NCBI GenBank assembly: GCA_023386955.1
Contig: JAEWIS010000023.1
Span: 496,001-560,000 of the forward strand
Direction: 5' to 3'
DNA: 64,000 bases
Source: Bacillota bacterium
GTDB lineage: Bacteria; Bacillota; Bacilli; Paenibacillales; NBRC-103111
Shown here: positions 1 through 9,019 of the stretch, piece after piece
How the letters are laid out: each line of letters opens with the position of its first letter
Numbering within the stretch: position 1 is the first letter of the stretch
Program-made: the position numbers and the translations under genes
The notes under the pieces: model-generated
The model's database searches: none
What the model was told of the DNA's origin: nothing
The model's input: the letters and a program-made list of their open reading frames with translations, nothing else

Positions 1-73
1 GGATTATCCAGGGACTCCGGGTAATCCATTTTGCTTCCGCAAGCAGCTTTTCGAAGGAAGGAAGGAAACCGAC

Positions 74-961
74 ATGTTCAGCACATTGCCGTACAAAACT
101 CAAAAATGGCTGATTGTTACCGGATTTTTGCTGGTTCCGATGGCCTTACTTTGCACCTTTACATTTTATCCGGCTATCAAGCTGGTTTACTTGAGCTTTA
201 CCAACTGGGATGGGCTTAGCCCCGACAAAAAGCTGATCGGCTGGGACAACTATGCCGAGGTATTCCGGAACCCGAAGATATTCGGGGTATTTCTGCATCA
301 GATTCCGTATTTTCTGGTAGGCATCGTTCAAAATATCGCAGCGCTGCTGTTTGCTGTCATCTTGAACGGAAAGCTGAAGGGACGCCATTTTTTCCGGATG
401 ATTCTGTTTTTGCCCTTTATTATGAATGGCATTGCGGTTGCGTTTATGTTCCAGTTTGTATTCGACACCACCAACGGCTCCCTGAACGCCTTGTTGGGTC
501 TGATCGGTTTGGACAGTCTGCAAACAAGCTGGCTGGGCAATGCGAAGATTGTGAATTTTTCGTTAGCCTCCGTAGGCTTTTGGCGGTTTATGGGCTACAA
601 CATGGTCATCTATATCGGTGCGCTGCAGGCGATTCCCGGAGACATCTATGAGGCGGCGACCATAGACGGGGCCAACGGCTTCCAGCAATTCTGGAATCTG
701 ACCCTGCCCAATCTGGCCAAGATCATCGAATTGAATATGTTCTTAACCATCAGCGGCGCGTTATCCGTGTTTGATTTGCCTTTTGTGCTTACTGCAGGCG
801 GACCGGCAGGGGCTTCCACTACCTTCGTATTTAAAACCGTTGAAACGGCGTTCCAATATAATAATTACGGGCTGGCATCGGCCATGAGCATTGTGCTGCT
901 ATTCATAACCATTGTGATTCTGGGCATACAAAGCAAAGTCATCAACAGGAAGGGGGAATAG
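74..961 (+). CDS. CUT1 ABC sugar importer permease (MalF-like)
   Basis: Membrane permease of a carbohydrate ABC importer, 295 residues, the usual length for the MalF/UgpA-type CUT1 subunit. A hydrophobic segment at about residues 12-35 is followed by the typical LSFTNWDG motif, and the EAA loop that docks the ATPase is seen as EAATIDGANGFQQF at about residue 192. The ATG at 74 follows a run of GGAAGGAAGG; the frame is open to the left window edge, but this site decides the start. It is followed after 3 bases by the second permease and then by regulator, binding protein and kinase genes, so it belongs to one sugar-sensing and uptake operon. No ATPase gene is present; importers of this type in Bacillales normally share a common MsmX-like ATPase. 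The substrate is inferred only from neighbours (possibly beta-mannosides). Confidence 0.93.
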   Translation: MFSTLPYKTQKWLIVTGFLLVPMALLCTFTFYPAIKLVYLSFTNWDGLSPDKKLIGWDNYAEVFRNPKIFGVFLHQIPYFLVGIVQNIAALLFAVILNGKLKGRHFFRMILFLPFIMNGIAVAFMFQFVFDTTNGSLNALLGLIGLDSLQTSWLGNAKIVNFSLASVGFWRFMGYNMVIYIGALQAIPGDIYEAATIDGANGFQQFWNLTLPNLAKIIELNMFLTISGALSVFDLPFVLTAGGPAGASTTFVFKTVETAFQYNNYGLASAMSIVLLFITIVILGIQSKVINRKGE

Positions 962-964
962 GTC

Positions 965-1795
965 ATGAAACAGCAGCCTGTACTGAAGAGCATCCAATAT
1001 TTTCTGTTGATGGCGGCCGTCTTTGTAGTAGTATTTCCGCCTTACGTGGTTTTTGTCAATGCCTTCAAGGATAAAAGCGAGTTTGGCTCGGCGGGGCCGT
1101 TTACGCTGCCCAAAAGCTTCGCCAACCTGGAAAATTTCCGGGTTGTTTTTGAACGGGCGCATCTGGCCCAGGCCTTCGGCAATACCTTCGTCATTATTGC
1201 GGTTTCCCTAGTGGGTAATGTTATTCTGGGCACCATGGTGGCGTATGCCATTGGCCGGTTTGATTTTCGCGGAAAAGGGCTGGTAATGGGAGCATTTCTG
1301 GCTGCCACCATCATTCCGACCATCACCACGCAGGTGGCTGTATTCTCCATCATCCAATCCCTGCACCTGTTCAACACACTGTATGCGCCTATTCTGCTGT
1401 ACATCGGAGCGGATGTGGTGCAGATTTACATTTATCTGCAGTTCATCAAAAGCATCCCGTATGAGCTGGACGAAAGCGCCATGATTGATGGAGCCTCGCT
1501 GTTCCGGATTTACCGGAAAATTATTTTTCCGCTGCTTACGCCTGCAACAGCCACGCTGGTCATCCTGAAAACCATCAATATCTACAATGATCTGTACATT
1601 CCTTACCTGTACATGCCCAAAGCGAAGCTGGGGGTGGTTTCCACCTCCATCATGCGGTTTGCCGGAATCAACCAGGCGGAGTGGAGCTACATCTGTGCGG
1701 CCATTCTGATCATCATGCTGCCCACCGTCATTCTCTATTTAGTCCTGCAAAAATTTATTTTTTCAGGGGTGACCAGCGGGGCGGTCAAGGCCTGA
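965..1795 (+). CDS. CUT1 ABC sugar importer permease (MalG-like)
   Basis: Second membrane permease, 276 residues, MalG/AraQ-type. It has six likely membrane segments and the EAA-type cytoplasmic loop DESAMIDGASLFRIYRKIIF at about residue 168. It ends in the usual VTSGAVKA-type tail of this family. The start is an ATG three bases after the stop of the preceding permease, with GGAAGGGGGAATAGGTC as overlapping ribosome site, so the two subunits are translationally linked. They should form the heterodimeric channel for the binding lipoprotein at 2705-3988. Confidence 0.93.
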   Translation: MKQQPVLKSIQYFLLMAAVFVVVFPPYVVFVNAFKDKSEFGSAGPFTLPKSFANLENFRVVFERAHLAQAFGNTFVIIAVSLVGNVILGTMVAYAIGRFDFRGKGLVMGAFLAATIIPTITTQVAVFSIIQSLHLFNTLYAPILLYIGADVVQIYIYLQFIKSIPYELDESAMIDGASLFRIYRKIIFPLLTPATATLVILKTINIYNDLYIPYLYMPKAKLGVVSTSIMRFAGINQAEWSYICAAILIIMLPTVILYLVLQKFIFSGVTSGAVKA

Positions 1796-1896
1796 ACGTC
1801 TGGGTGAGAGGCATACGCCCGAAATACTGCAACCGTTTTCTGCATGTTTATGGTAAAATGAATGTGGCAAAATGCGTTGGCTGGGAGTGAGCCTGC

Positions 1897-2646
1897 TTGA
1901 ATGTCATGATCGTGGATGATGAAGAGCTGATCCGGTTGGGAATCGCCAAAATACTGGGCAAGTCTGAGCTGTCCGTCCAAATTGCCGGTCTATATGCTAA
2001 TGGCTTGGAGGCAAGTGCAGCCATGAGCAAGCTTCAGCCCGGGGAGCTGCATGTGTTGATCACTGATATCAAGATGCCCGTTATGGACGGTCTGCGGCTG
2101 ATCGAAAAGGCGAAGGAGCGGTTTCCGGCTCTTCATGTGATTGTGATCAGCGGCTTCAACGAGTTTGAATATGCCAGACAGGCCCTCCGCTTCGGCGTTT
2201 TCGATTATTTGCTGAAGCCCTTGGATAAATACGATCTTTTCCAATCCCTTACTAAAATCAGCCGAAGTCTCGACGAGACGGAACCGGATTGCCGGGAACG
2301 GGAAGCAGGGGAGCAGGAGCACCGTGTGGCGGAGCGGATCAAGCAGATCCTGGATAAGGAATTTGACAAGACCTTTAATCTGGAGCAATTGGCGGAGCGG
2401 GTGGAGCTTAGCCCCAGCTATGTTAGCAAATTGTTCCGGCAGCAAACCGGTTTGACCATGACCGATTACCTGATTGCCGTACGGATGGAGAAGGCCAAGC
2501 AATTTTTGACGGATTATCCGCAGCTGAAAAAATATGAGGTTTCCTCCATGCTGGGTTATTCCGACCCGGTTTACTTTAACAAGCTGTTTAAGAAGACAGT
2601 GGGTTTGACGCCAAAGGAATACAAGGAAAAGTATATCTCGCCGTAA
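1897..2646 (+). CDS. Response regulator with AraC-type DNA-binding domain (YesN-like, short form)
   Basis: Cytoplasmic two-component response regulator, 249 residues. Residues 1-120 form a receiver domain: acidic pair D7-D8, phosphoacceptor D57 in LITDIKMPVMDG and the conserved lysine in YLLKPLD. Residues about 145-249 form an AraC/XylS double helix-turn-helix ending GLTPKEYKEKY. The linker between them is much shorter than in the 536-residue YesN at 19184. The chosen TTG start lies 5-6 bases after GGGAGTGAG; an ATG three codons later is possible. It sits between the permeases and the binding-protein gene, with its partner kinase probably the YesM protein at 4007-5800. A hairpin terminator follows the stop codon, suggesting a transcription break or attenuation before the lipoprotein gene. 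Confidence 0.92.
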   Translation: MNVMIVDDEELIRLGIAKILGKSELSVQIAGLYANGLEASAAMSKLQPGELHVLITDIKMPVMDGLRLIEKAKERFPALHVIVISGFNEFEYARQALRFGVFDYLLKPLDKYDLFQSLTKISRSLDETEPDCREREAGEQEHRVAERIKQILDKEFDKTFNLEQLAERVELSPSYVSKLFRQQTGLTMTDYLIAVRMEKAKQFLTDYPQLKKYEVSSMLGYSDPVYFNKLFKKTVGLTPKEYKEKYISP

Positions 2647-2647
2647 T

Positions 2648-2675
2648 CCGGGCATGCCAATGCCCGGTTTTCTGT
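2648..2675 (+). terminator. Intrinsic terminator or attenuator between regulator and binding-protein genes
   Basis: Perfect 8-bp stem CCGGGCAT / ATGCCCGG with loop GCCA, followed by TTTTCTGTT. It starts two bases after the regulator stop codon and ends 30 bases before the lipoprotein start, so it probably reduces read-through inside the operon. Confidence 0.75.
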
Positions 2676-2704
2676 TACCCGCCGGCAGACTGGAGGACGG
2701 AAGA

Positions 2705-3988
2705 ATGAACTTGCGTATAAATAAGCCTCTATTGCTTCTTCTCACGGTGCTATGGATGTGTGGCGGCTGCAGCTGGATTGGTCCAAGCGGTCCTCATGCA
2801 CAGAAGGAAGCAGAGCCTTCCGGCGATTCCGGGCAAAGCTGCATCATCAACGTAGTGACCAACCGGACCGATATGATTGACGGCACATATAAGGAGTATG
2901 CCCAGCGATTTCACGAGCTGCATCCGGAGATTACAGTCCAATTCGAAGCCTTCCGGGATTATGACAAAAGCGTCAAAATCCGGCTTGCCTCGGGCGAAGC
3001 GCCGGATGTGATGCTGATGCCTTCGGTTCCGGCCTCCGATTTGCCCAAATTTTTTGCCCCCTTGGATGATTTAGAATTGGATGGCGACATGTACTTCAAG
3101 GATTTCCGCGCGTATGAGGGCGTTACCTACGGTATTCCCTCCGGAGTGGCCGTAACCGGCCTGATTTATCACAAGAAGGTGTTCGAACAAGCCGGCATTA
3201 CGGAGCTGCCGCAAACGCCGGATGCTTTTTTCACGGTTTGTGAACGGCTGAAGCTGCATGGTGTGATTCCTTTGGCCTCCAATTTTAAGGACCGCTGGCC
3301 GCTGCAGGTGTGGATGTACGATGTACCGCTGCTAATCTCAGGGGATGGGGCTGTAAAAACCGGTCTGGCCTCCACTGACATTCCGTTTCATCGGGAAAGT
3401 CCCTATGTAGCTGCGCTGGAGATGATCCGGACATTGTATGACCGGGGCTACTTGGAGCCCAATCTCAATGACACCAACTGGGAACGGTCTAAACGGGAGT
3501 TGGCGGAAGGGAAAATCGGCATGATGCTCACCGGCAATTGGGCAATTCCGCAAATTATCGAGAATGGAGCCAAGCCGGAGGAGATCGGCTTTATTCCTTT
3601 TCCGGCCAATCCTTCAGGAATCCAGCGGGTCACCTTGTCTCCGGACCGCTATTACGCAGTCAGCAAGAGCAGCAAGCACCAAGGGGCGGCCAAAACCTTT
3701 ATTACATGGATGCTGACACAATCCGGCTACGAGAATTACGCAGGGTACATTCCGGTGATGAAGTCCAAACCCTCGGAACTGCAGCAGCTCCTGGAGCTGG
3801 AGTCGTACCGGCCCCAGTATGTGGAGATTGTCAAGGATACTGATGAACTGAGCCAAATATTGAATAAAGCCCAGCTGGACATGCCTCTGCTGGTGCAGGA
3901 TTACCTGCTGGGAGCTCCCGCAGAGGTGCTGGAAAGATATAATCAGCAATGGGCGAAGGCCCGGAGTACCGTGCTGGAGAGCCATTAA
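2705..3988 (+). CDS. Extracellular sugar-binding lipoprotein of ABC importer
   Basis: Family 1 extracellular solute-binding protein, 427 residues from this start, which would deliver an oligosaccharide to the permeases at 74-1795. The N-terminus MNLRINKPLLLLLTVLWMCG is a lipoprotein signal peptide, with the lipid-modified cysteine probably in CGGC. The ATG at 2705 is preceded by GGAGGACGGA; an upstream in-frame ATG at 2654 lies inside the terminator hairpin and has no ribosome site. The mature part shows family features such as GMMLTGNWAIPQI and a late AAKTFITWML segment. The gene is followed after 18 bases by the sensor kinase, a pairing often seen where the kinase senses the same sugar. Confidence 0.92.
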   Translation: MNLRINKPLLLLLTVLWMCGGCSWIGPSGPHAQKEAEPSGDSGQSCIINVVTNRTDMIDGTYKEYAQRFHELHPEITVQFEAFRDYDKSVKIRLASGEAPDVMLMPSVPASDLPKFFAPLDDLELDGDMYFKDFRAYEGVTYGIPSGVAVTGLIYHKKVFEQAGITELPQTPDAFFTVCERLKLHGVIPLASNFKDRWPLQVWMYDVPLLISGDGAVKTGLASTDIPFHRESPYVAALEMIRTLYDRGYLEPNLNDTNWERSKRELAEGKIGMMLTGNWAIPQIIENGAKPEEIGFIPFPANPSGIQRVTLSPDRYYAVSKSSKHQGAAKTFITWMLTQSGYENYAGYIPVMKSKPSELQQLLELESYRPQYVEIVKDTDELSQILNKAQLDMPLLVQDYLLGAPAEVLERYNQQWAKARSTVLESH

Positions 3989-4006
3989 AGGGCGGGAGGA
4001 AAGCTT

Positions 4007-5800
4007 GTGGGGAAACGGTTGCGCAAAAGAACCCGAGTTTGGCACTCCATTGCCAACAGCAGCATGAAGAAGAAACTGATTATTGTGTTTGTGTTTCTGA
4101 TCACCTTGCCCTTAACGCTCACCAGCTATATTTCATTCCAATATTACTCCAAATCCCTGCAGTCCAACGCCCAGGCATATGTTTCGCGGACCGCCTCGGA
4201 GCTGATGGACAAGCTGGAAAATTACATCTCCGATGTGAAGCGGATATCTGCTCTGCCCTTATTTATGACGGATATGCAGCAGAAGCTGGCCCAACCCTTG
4301 AGCATCGAGAAGATGCGGAGTCTGGAGCCAGTGGTGCTGAGTCTCAACAACATTAAGAAGGACAGCACCTCGGTCTACATTATCGATAACTATGATGAGC
4401 TGTATTACAATCTGAAGACAGACGGGCTCCGCCAGGATATCCGGCAGAAAATCCCTTATTGGCGGAGTCTGGCCAAGGAGGCGGAGGGGCTGCCGGTGCT
4501 TTTGCCTGTCCAGGAGGTGGAATACTCCTCCGGAAATAAGGATTATGTGTTTACCGTGGTCCGTGAAATCCGGGATGCTGTGTCCATTGTCCCCATCGGC
4601 ATGATTGTGTTTGACACATCTGTAAGCGTTATCGCTAAGACGGTAGAGGAGATGGATGCCATTACCAAGGGGCATTCGATGATCTGGGACCAGCAGAACC
4701 AGATCGTCTTCGACAGCGAGAGGGCGTTCATGATGGGCCGCGCAGAGGACCTTCCTTACTTTTCCAGGATAAAGGGGGATCAGGGAAGCTTTCCGTTGGA
4801 GCTGGACAATGCGGAATATATCTGCACATACACCACCTCCGCCAAAACAGGCTGGAAGATGGTTGCTCTCATTCCGGTCAAGGAGGTGACCGCCAAGGCT
4901 ACTCTGACACGGAATGTAACCATTCTGGTGACCTTGGCCATATCCGGCTTTGCCCTTGCCGTTTCCATTGTCATCTCCCACTTTTTGACGGGGCCGCTCA
5001 GCAAGATGTCCAGACTGATGAAGCAAGTGCAGGGCGGCAACATGGATGTGCGGCTTAAGGTGAAGTATGCCGATGAGGTAGGGCTTTTGGGCAAACACTT
5101 CAACCAGATGCTGGAGCGGATTAACGAGCTCATCGGAGAGGTGGCGGACAGCCGTCTGCGCAAGAAGGAGGCGGAGATGCGGATGCTGCAAAGCCAGATC
5201 AATCCTCATTTTATCTACAACACCCTGGAGACCATCCGGATGATGGCGGAGCTGAATGATGACGACCGGGTATCCGCGATGACTTATAACTTGGGCCAAA
5301 TGCTCCGGTACAGCCTGACTAAAGGAGTGGAGAGCGGCACCGTTGCCTCGGAGCTGGGGCATCTGGAGCATTACCTGTATTTGCAGAATATGCGGTTCAA
5401 CGATAAATTTGCCCTGACCTTGAAGGTGCCTGAGCCGCTGCTTGGCCGGCCGATGCTGAAGCTGGTGCTGCAGCCGGTTGTGGAGAACTCTATCTATCAT
5501 GGCTTGGAGAAACGGGAGGGCCCCGGGGAAATTACGATTTCCGCATATGATCTGGGAGACGATACCTATTTCATTCTTACGGACAATGGAATCGGGATGA
5601 GCCGTGAGACGGTGGAGAGGTTGAACGGTCATTTCGAAACGCTAGTGTACGATACGAATTCCAGAGGAGGCATCGGCCTGCAAAATGTGAATGAGCGGAT
5701 CAAGCTCCATTATGGTCCGGCGTACGGGCTGCAGGTGGAGAGCCGGCTCGGACAGGGGACTACCGTCATTATGAAGCTAAGGAATATGGAAGCGGAATGA
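4007..5800 (+). CDS. Membrane sensor histidine kinase, YesM family
   Basis: Two-component sensor kinase of the LytS/YesM class, 597 residues. A membrane segment at about residues 21-43 and a second at about 303-325 enclose an extracellular sensing region of some 260 residues. A HAMP domain follows (about 325-380), then the His_kinase box with the phospho-accepting H401 in QSQINPHFIYNTLE, then an HATPase_c domain with LQPVVENSIYHG, DNGIGM and GGIGLQNVNERI. The GTG start is preceded by GGGAGGAAA. It probably phosphorylates the AraC-type regulator at 1897-2646 in response to an extracellular saccharide or the loaded lipoprotein encoded just upstream. Confidence 0.94.
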   Translation: MGKRLRKRTRVWHSIANSSMKKKLIIVFVFLITLPLTLTSYISFQYYSKSLQSNAQAYVSRTASELMDKLENYISDVKRISALPLFMTDMQQKLAQPLSIEKMRSLEPVVLSLNNIKKDSTSVYIIDNYDELYYNLKTDGLRQDIRQKIPYWRSLAKEAEGLPVLLPVQEVEYSSGNKDYVFTVVREIRDAVSIVPIGMIVFDTSVSVIAKTVEEMDAITKGHSMIWDQQNQIVFDSERAFMMGRAEDLPYFSRIKGDQGSFPLELDNAEYICTYTTSAKTGWKMVALIPVKEVTAKATLTRNVTILVTLAISGFALAVSIVISHFLTGPLSKMSRLMKQVQGGNMDVRLKVKYADEVGLLGKHFNQMLERINELIGEVADSRLRKKEAEMRMLQSQINPHFIYNTLETIRMMAELNDDDRVSAMTYNLGQMLRYSLTKGVESGTVASELGHLEHYLYLQNMRFNDKFALTLKVPEPLLGRPMLKLVLQPVVENSIYHGLEKREGPGEITISAYDLGDDTYFILTDNGIGMSRETVERLNGHFETLVYDTNSRGGIGLQNVNERIKLHYGPAYGLQVESRLGQGTTVIMKLRNMEAE

Positions 5801-5814
5801 GAGGTAGGAGAAGC

Positions 5815-5852
5815 TAAAAAACCGGCCTTGCATGGATGGATGCAGGGCCGGT
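5815..5852 (-). terminator. Terminator between converging kinase and GH130 genes
   Basis: Inverted repeat ACCGGCCTTGCAT / ATGCAGGGCCGGT with a 6-base loop. On the minus strand it is followed by a run of six T, so it fits best as terminator of the leftward GH130 gene, and may also act on the rightward kinase transcript. Confidence 0.8.
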
Positions 5853-5861
5853 ATAACGACG

Positions 5862-7058
5862 TTAGGATTGCAGCTGTGCCGTCGTGAGGTATTGCAGGTT
5901 CCGTTCCACCAGAGAGATACGCTGCTGCACACATGCGTAAGAGCGGAGCGGGTCTTCGGGCGTATGGAGCACATAATCCAGCAGTCTGTCTACCGTGGTG
6001 GAAGCCACATGGCAGCGGGTGTCGGAGGAGGCGTAATAGAGGTATACGTCTCCGTTATCCCGGGCAATCAGACCGTTGATGAAGACAACGTTGGACACAT
6101 CGCCGATCCGTTCTTCTCCTTCGGGTGCGATCAGGTGGCCTGCGGGAGCGTGCAGCAGCTTGGAGGGGTCTGCCAGATCCGTCAGGAAGGCGTAGACCAC
6201 GTACCGGAGTCCTGCCGCGGTATTGCGCACCCCGTGAGCGACATGCAGCCAGCCCTTAGGGGTTTTGATAGGGGCGGGGCCTTGGCCGTTTTTGACTTCC
6301 TTAATGGTGTGGTAATAGCGGCGGTCGATAATGGATTCGGAGGTGATGATGGCGGGATTCATGCTGTCGGATAGCCCCCAGCCGATGCCGCCTCCGGAGC
6401 CTGCTTCGATGAAGCCGTCCTGGGGCCGGGTGTAGAAAGCATATTGGCCGTCTATAAACTCCGGATGGAGCACTACATTCCGCTGCTGGGCGGAGCCGGT
6501 TTTCAGGTCGGGCAGCCGCTCCCAGGTCTTCAGATCCCGGGTCCGGGCAATACCCGCTTGGGCTACTGCGCTGGAGAGATCCCCCGGTGCGGCGTCGGGG
6601 TCCTTGCGTTCGGTGCAGAAGATTCCGTATATCCACCCGTCCTCATGGCGGACCAGACGCATGTCGTAGACATTGGTATCCGGCTCCTCCATCTCCGGCA
6701 TCACCACCGGATGGTCCCATAAGCGGAAGCCGTCCACGGGTGAATCACTCTCCGCCACGGCGAAGAAGGATTTGCGGTCAACGCCTTCCATGCGGGCAAT
6801 GAGATAAAACTTGCCGTCCAGCTCGATGGCACCCGGATTGAAGGCGGCGTTGACGCCGATCCGTTCCATGAAATATGGGTTGGTGTCCGGGTTGAAGTCG
6901 TACCGCCAGACCAAGGGCGCATGGGCGCCGGTCAGCACGGGGTTGGCGTAACGTTCGAAGATGCCGTTTTCGGAAAAAAGAGGCTGGTTTTTACGTGTGA
7001 TCAGGGCCTCATAGCGGTGTTGGATCATCTGCTTGCGTTGTTCGAATAAGGTGCTCAT
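5862..7058 (-). CDS. GH130 glycoside phosphorylase, probable 4-O-beta-D-mannosyl-D-glucose phosphorylase
   Basis: Cytoplasmic inverting phosphorylase of family GH130, 398 residues, the normal length. The sequence strongly resembles the subfamily 1 mannosylglucose phosphorylases known from Bacteroides fragilis and Ruminococcus: [59 protein letters not shown] and YYASSDTR are all present. The aspartate D132 in NVYDMRL corresponds to the proposed catalytic acid. The expected reaction is mannosyl-glucose plus phosphate giving mannose-1-phosphate and glucose. The upstream gene on the same strand encodes a cellobiose-2-epimerase-like protein that would make this substrate from mannobiose. The ribosome site (AGGTTGTG) is weak. 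Subfamily assignment rests on recalled similarity, not on an alignment. Confidence 0.9.
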   Translation of the reverse strand: MSTLFEQRKQMIQHRYEALITRKNQPLFSENGIFERYANPVLTGAHAPLVWRYDFNPDTNPYFMERIGVNAAFNPGAIELDGKFYLIARMEGVDRKSFFAVAESDSPVDGFRLWDHPVVMPEMEEPDTNVYDMRLVRHEDGWIYGIFCTERKDPDAAPGDLSSAVAQAGIARTRDLKTWERLPDLKTGSAQQRNVVLHPEFIDGQYAFYTRPQDGFIEAGSGGGIGWGLSDSMNPAIITSESIIDRRYYHTIKEVKNGQGPAPIKTPKGWLHVAHGVRNTAAGLRYVVYAFLTDLADPSKLLHAPAGHLIAPEGEERIGDVSNVVFINGLIARDNGDVYLYYASSDTRCHVASTTVDRLLDYVLHTPEDPLRSYACVQQRISLVERNLQYLTTAQLQS

Positions 7059-7505
7059 GGAATCACAACCTTCATATGATTTGGGTCCGCGGGATTAAAC
7101 CCAGCAGGAGCTAACGGACAAGAGGAGCGTTATATGGGCTGAAACGCCGTTTTTTGGTGGCTAACGGACTCCATGGACCTTATGTTGCCTCTCGTGGGTT
7201 AAAATTAGGGGAGAAGCAGGCAATAGCGGCGCTGGAGTCCGTTAGAATTTCAAAAGTGCCATAATCAGCAAAATAGCGTCCGTGGAGTCCGTTAGAGTAT
7301 GAGAGAAGCTAGCGTCCGTGGAGTCCGTTAGAGTATGAGAGAAGCTAGCACTCGTGGAGTCCGTTAGAGTACGAGAGAAGCTAGCACTTGTGGAGTCCGA
7401 TAGTACAGGGAACGCGGTTGGACTGGGGTACATGTGGGCGGCAAAGTTGTTGTGTACAAGAGAAGCGGGTTGTGTCAGCAAAATGCTGGGCGCACCGGCG
7501 CTGCT
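7059..7505. repeat. Intergenic region with 36-bp tandem repeat and CTAACGGA-type motifs
   Basis: This 447-base spacer between the epimerase and GH130 genes has no supported gene. Three full 36-bp units lie at 7275-7310, 7311-7346 and 7347-7382, followed by a partial unit at 7383-7403 and a degenerate one beginning near 7224. Units share GTGGAGTCCGTTAGAGTA and end AGAGAAGCT. Two further copies of the CTAACGGA core in the opposite orientation occur near 7113 and 7161. The units are nearly identical, so the expansion is recent. Confidence 0.85.
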
Positions 7506-8705
7506 TTATTGCGGCTGAACGCCTTCGCCCAGCCGGGTTATAATCTCGAAGCAGGCCCTGCTGTTATGGTAGGGGCATTTCCATTCGCTTACCTTCGGGT
7601 CTTCCTGAGTCGGGGTCCCGGCCCGGTCTGTTTTCCAGAACCATTCTCCGTTGGTCCTGTCCACGATATGGTCCCGTGTGAAGCTCCAGCAGTTGGCTGC
7701 CGCTTGCCAGTACCGCTCTTCGCCGGAGAGCTGCCAGGCGTTGACGAAGCCGACAACGGCTTCCGCTTGTCCCCACCAATGTTTGTCTCCGTCAACTACA
7801 CCTGCTGCATCGCCTTCCCACATTACACCGCCGTCCGTATCCACACCCTCGCGAAGGACAACATCTGCCATCTGCAGCGTTATCTCCCGGGTACGGGCCA
7901 GAAGCGCCTCATCGCCGAGAACCTCGGCGGCCTCCAGCAGCAGCCAGCTGCCTTCAATATCATGACCGTAGGAGATTATGTCTGACATGCTGGTCCAATC
8001 TTCTTCAAAGAACATCAGAAAATGTCCGTTCTCCCGGTTGACAATATGCTGCAGCGTATCTTCAAGCAGACGCCGGAGCTGAGCCTCCAGCCTGCTGCTC
8101 CTGCACACCCGGAAGTAATTCGTGTACGCTTCCAGAATGTGCAGGTGGGTATTCATGGTTTTGACCGCATTCTGGTCCTGCTCGCCCAGGCGCAGACTAT
8201 CGTCCCGGGACCAATTCCGGGCAAACACGTCCACGTAGCCGCTGTGCATCGGGTCAAAGCTTTTTTCGATGACCTCAAACAGCTCTTCCGCTACATCCAA
8301 CAGCTCCGTCCTGCCTGTGGCCAGAATATATTCCGTAATACCGTAGAGGTAAAAGGCCTGGCCGTATATCTGTTTCTTCGTGTCAAGCGGCTGGCCCAGA
8401 TGGTCCACTGTCCAGAAGAAGCCCGGATGTAAAGGGTCCCGGAAGCGGGTTTCCAGGTAGTGGAGAGCCCTGTCGGCTATCATCCGGTATTCCGGGCGGG
8501 GCTCATGCCGGTATGCACGAGCGAAGCTCCAGAGAATCCGGGCATGCAGCACAAGGCCTTTAGGCGCTTGCGGATGAACGGTCATATCAGAGTCGATGCG
8601 GCCGATAAAACCGCCGTTCATATGATCTTGCGTATGCGTAAGCCAGAACTGCAGAATATCATCCAATTCCGCAGACATCTCCTGCAAAAGCTGCTGGGGC
8701 TGCAT
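7506..8705 (-). CDS. Cellobiose 2-epimerase-like protein (AGE/CE family)
   Basis: Cytoplasmic (alpha/alpha)6-barrel epimerase, 399 residues. Cellobiose 2-epimerases convert the reducing-end glucose of beta-1,4 disaccharides to mannose and back, for example mannobiose to mannosylglucose. Family histidines are visible in MNTHLHILEAY (about residue 184), SYGHDIEGSW (about 247) and WKCPYHNSRACFEI (about 378), with KHWWGQAEA between them. The ATG at 8705 follows CAGGAGGTATACC with a 9-base spacer; a longer reading frame to 8759 runs into the repeat element at 8729 and is not believed. Transcribed towards the GH130 gene, with which it completes a mannobiose pathway. N-acylglucosamine 2-epimerase is the main alternative but fits the neighbourhood less well. 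Confidence 0.88.
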   Translation of the reverse strand: MQPQQLLQEMSAELDDILQFWLTHTQDHMNGGFIGRIDSDMTVHPQAPKGLVLHARILWSFARAYRHEPRPEYRMIADRALHYLETRFRDPLHPGFFWTVDHLGQPLDTKKQIYGQAFYLYGITEYILATGRTELLDVAEELFEVIEKSFDPMHSGYVDVFARNWSRDDSLRLGEQDQNAVKTMNTHLHILEAYTNYFRVCRSSRLEAQLRRLLEDTLQHIVNRENGHFLMFFEEDWTSMSDIISYGHDIEGSWLLLEAAEVLGDEALLARTREITLQMADVVLREGVDTDGGVMWEGDAAGVVDGDKHWWGQAEAVVGFVNAWQLSGEERYWQAAANCWSFTRDHIVDRTNGEWFWKTDRAGTPTQEDPKVSEWKCPYHNSRACFEIITRLGEGVQPQ

Positions 8706-8728
8706 AATGGTATACCTCCTGTGTTTGC

Positions 8729-8892
8729 TAGGGCGTGTCTGAAAATTCGTTGAGGGCATCTTTCATCGCCTTTTCGTCCCTTGCTGCGTTACTTTCCCTT
8801 GACGTACCCCCGGTACGCCTGCGGAAAAGTGCCTTGCCATGAACGAAAATTCGTTAAAATCTGCTCCTCTCGGAGTTTTCAGACACGCCTAA
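8729..8892. mobile_element. MITE-like palindromic element (about 164 bp)
   Basis: A non-coding segment bounded by terminal inverted repeats: TAGGGCGTGTCTGAAAA on the left and TTTTCAGACACGCCTA on the right. Just inside, a second pair contains AATTCGTT on both sides, and near the middle lies GTACCCCCGGTAC. No transposase reading frame is inside. The structure suggests a miniature inverted-repeat element moved in trans. It lies between the divergent epimerase and LacI genes, only some 20 bases before the epimerase start, so it may have displaced or rebuilt that promoter. No clear target-site duplication could be assigned by eye. Confidence 0.6.
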
Positions 8893-8954
8893 TTACGATC
8901 AGTGTAAACCTGTTATTTTGCTAACGTCAATGAAAATTAAGCTAACAAAATTTC

Positions 8955-8986
8955 TTGTAAACCGCTCCTGCTTCCGTTAGTATAAG
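8955..8986 (+). promoter_or_regulatory. Possible promoter of the LacI-family gene
   Basis: TTGTAA at 8955 and TAGTAT at 8978 with 17 bases between (or TATAAG at 8981). It sits 34 bases before the LacI start. The AT-rich stretch just upstream contains GCTAAC twice, possible half-sites, but no clean operator was recognised. Confidence 0.35.
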
Positions 8987-9019
8987 TGGTATTGAAACAG
9001 ACGGATCAAGGGGGTACCC

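Noticed and set aside
4259..5632. 457-residue frame opposite the YesM kinase gene
   Set aside because: It lacks any recognisable domain and ribosome site; the kinase on the other strand has all its motifs.
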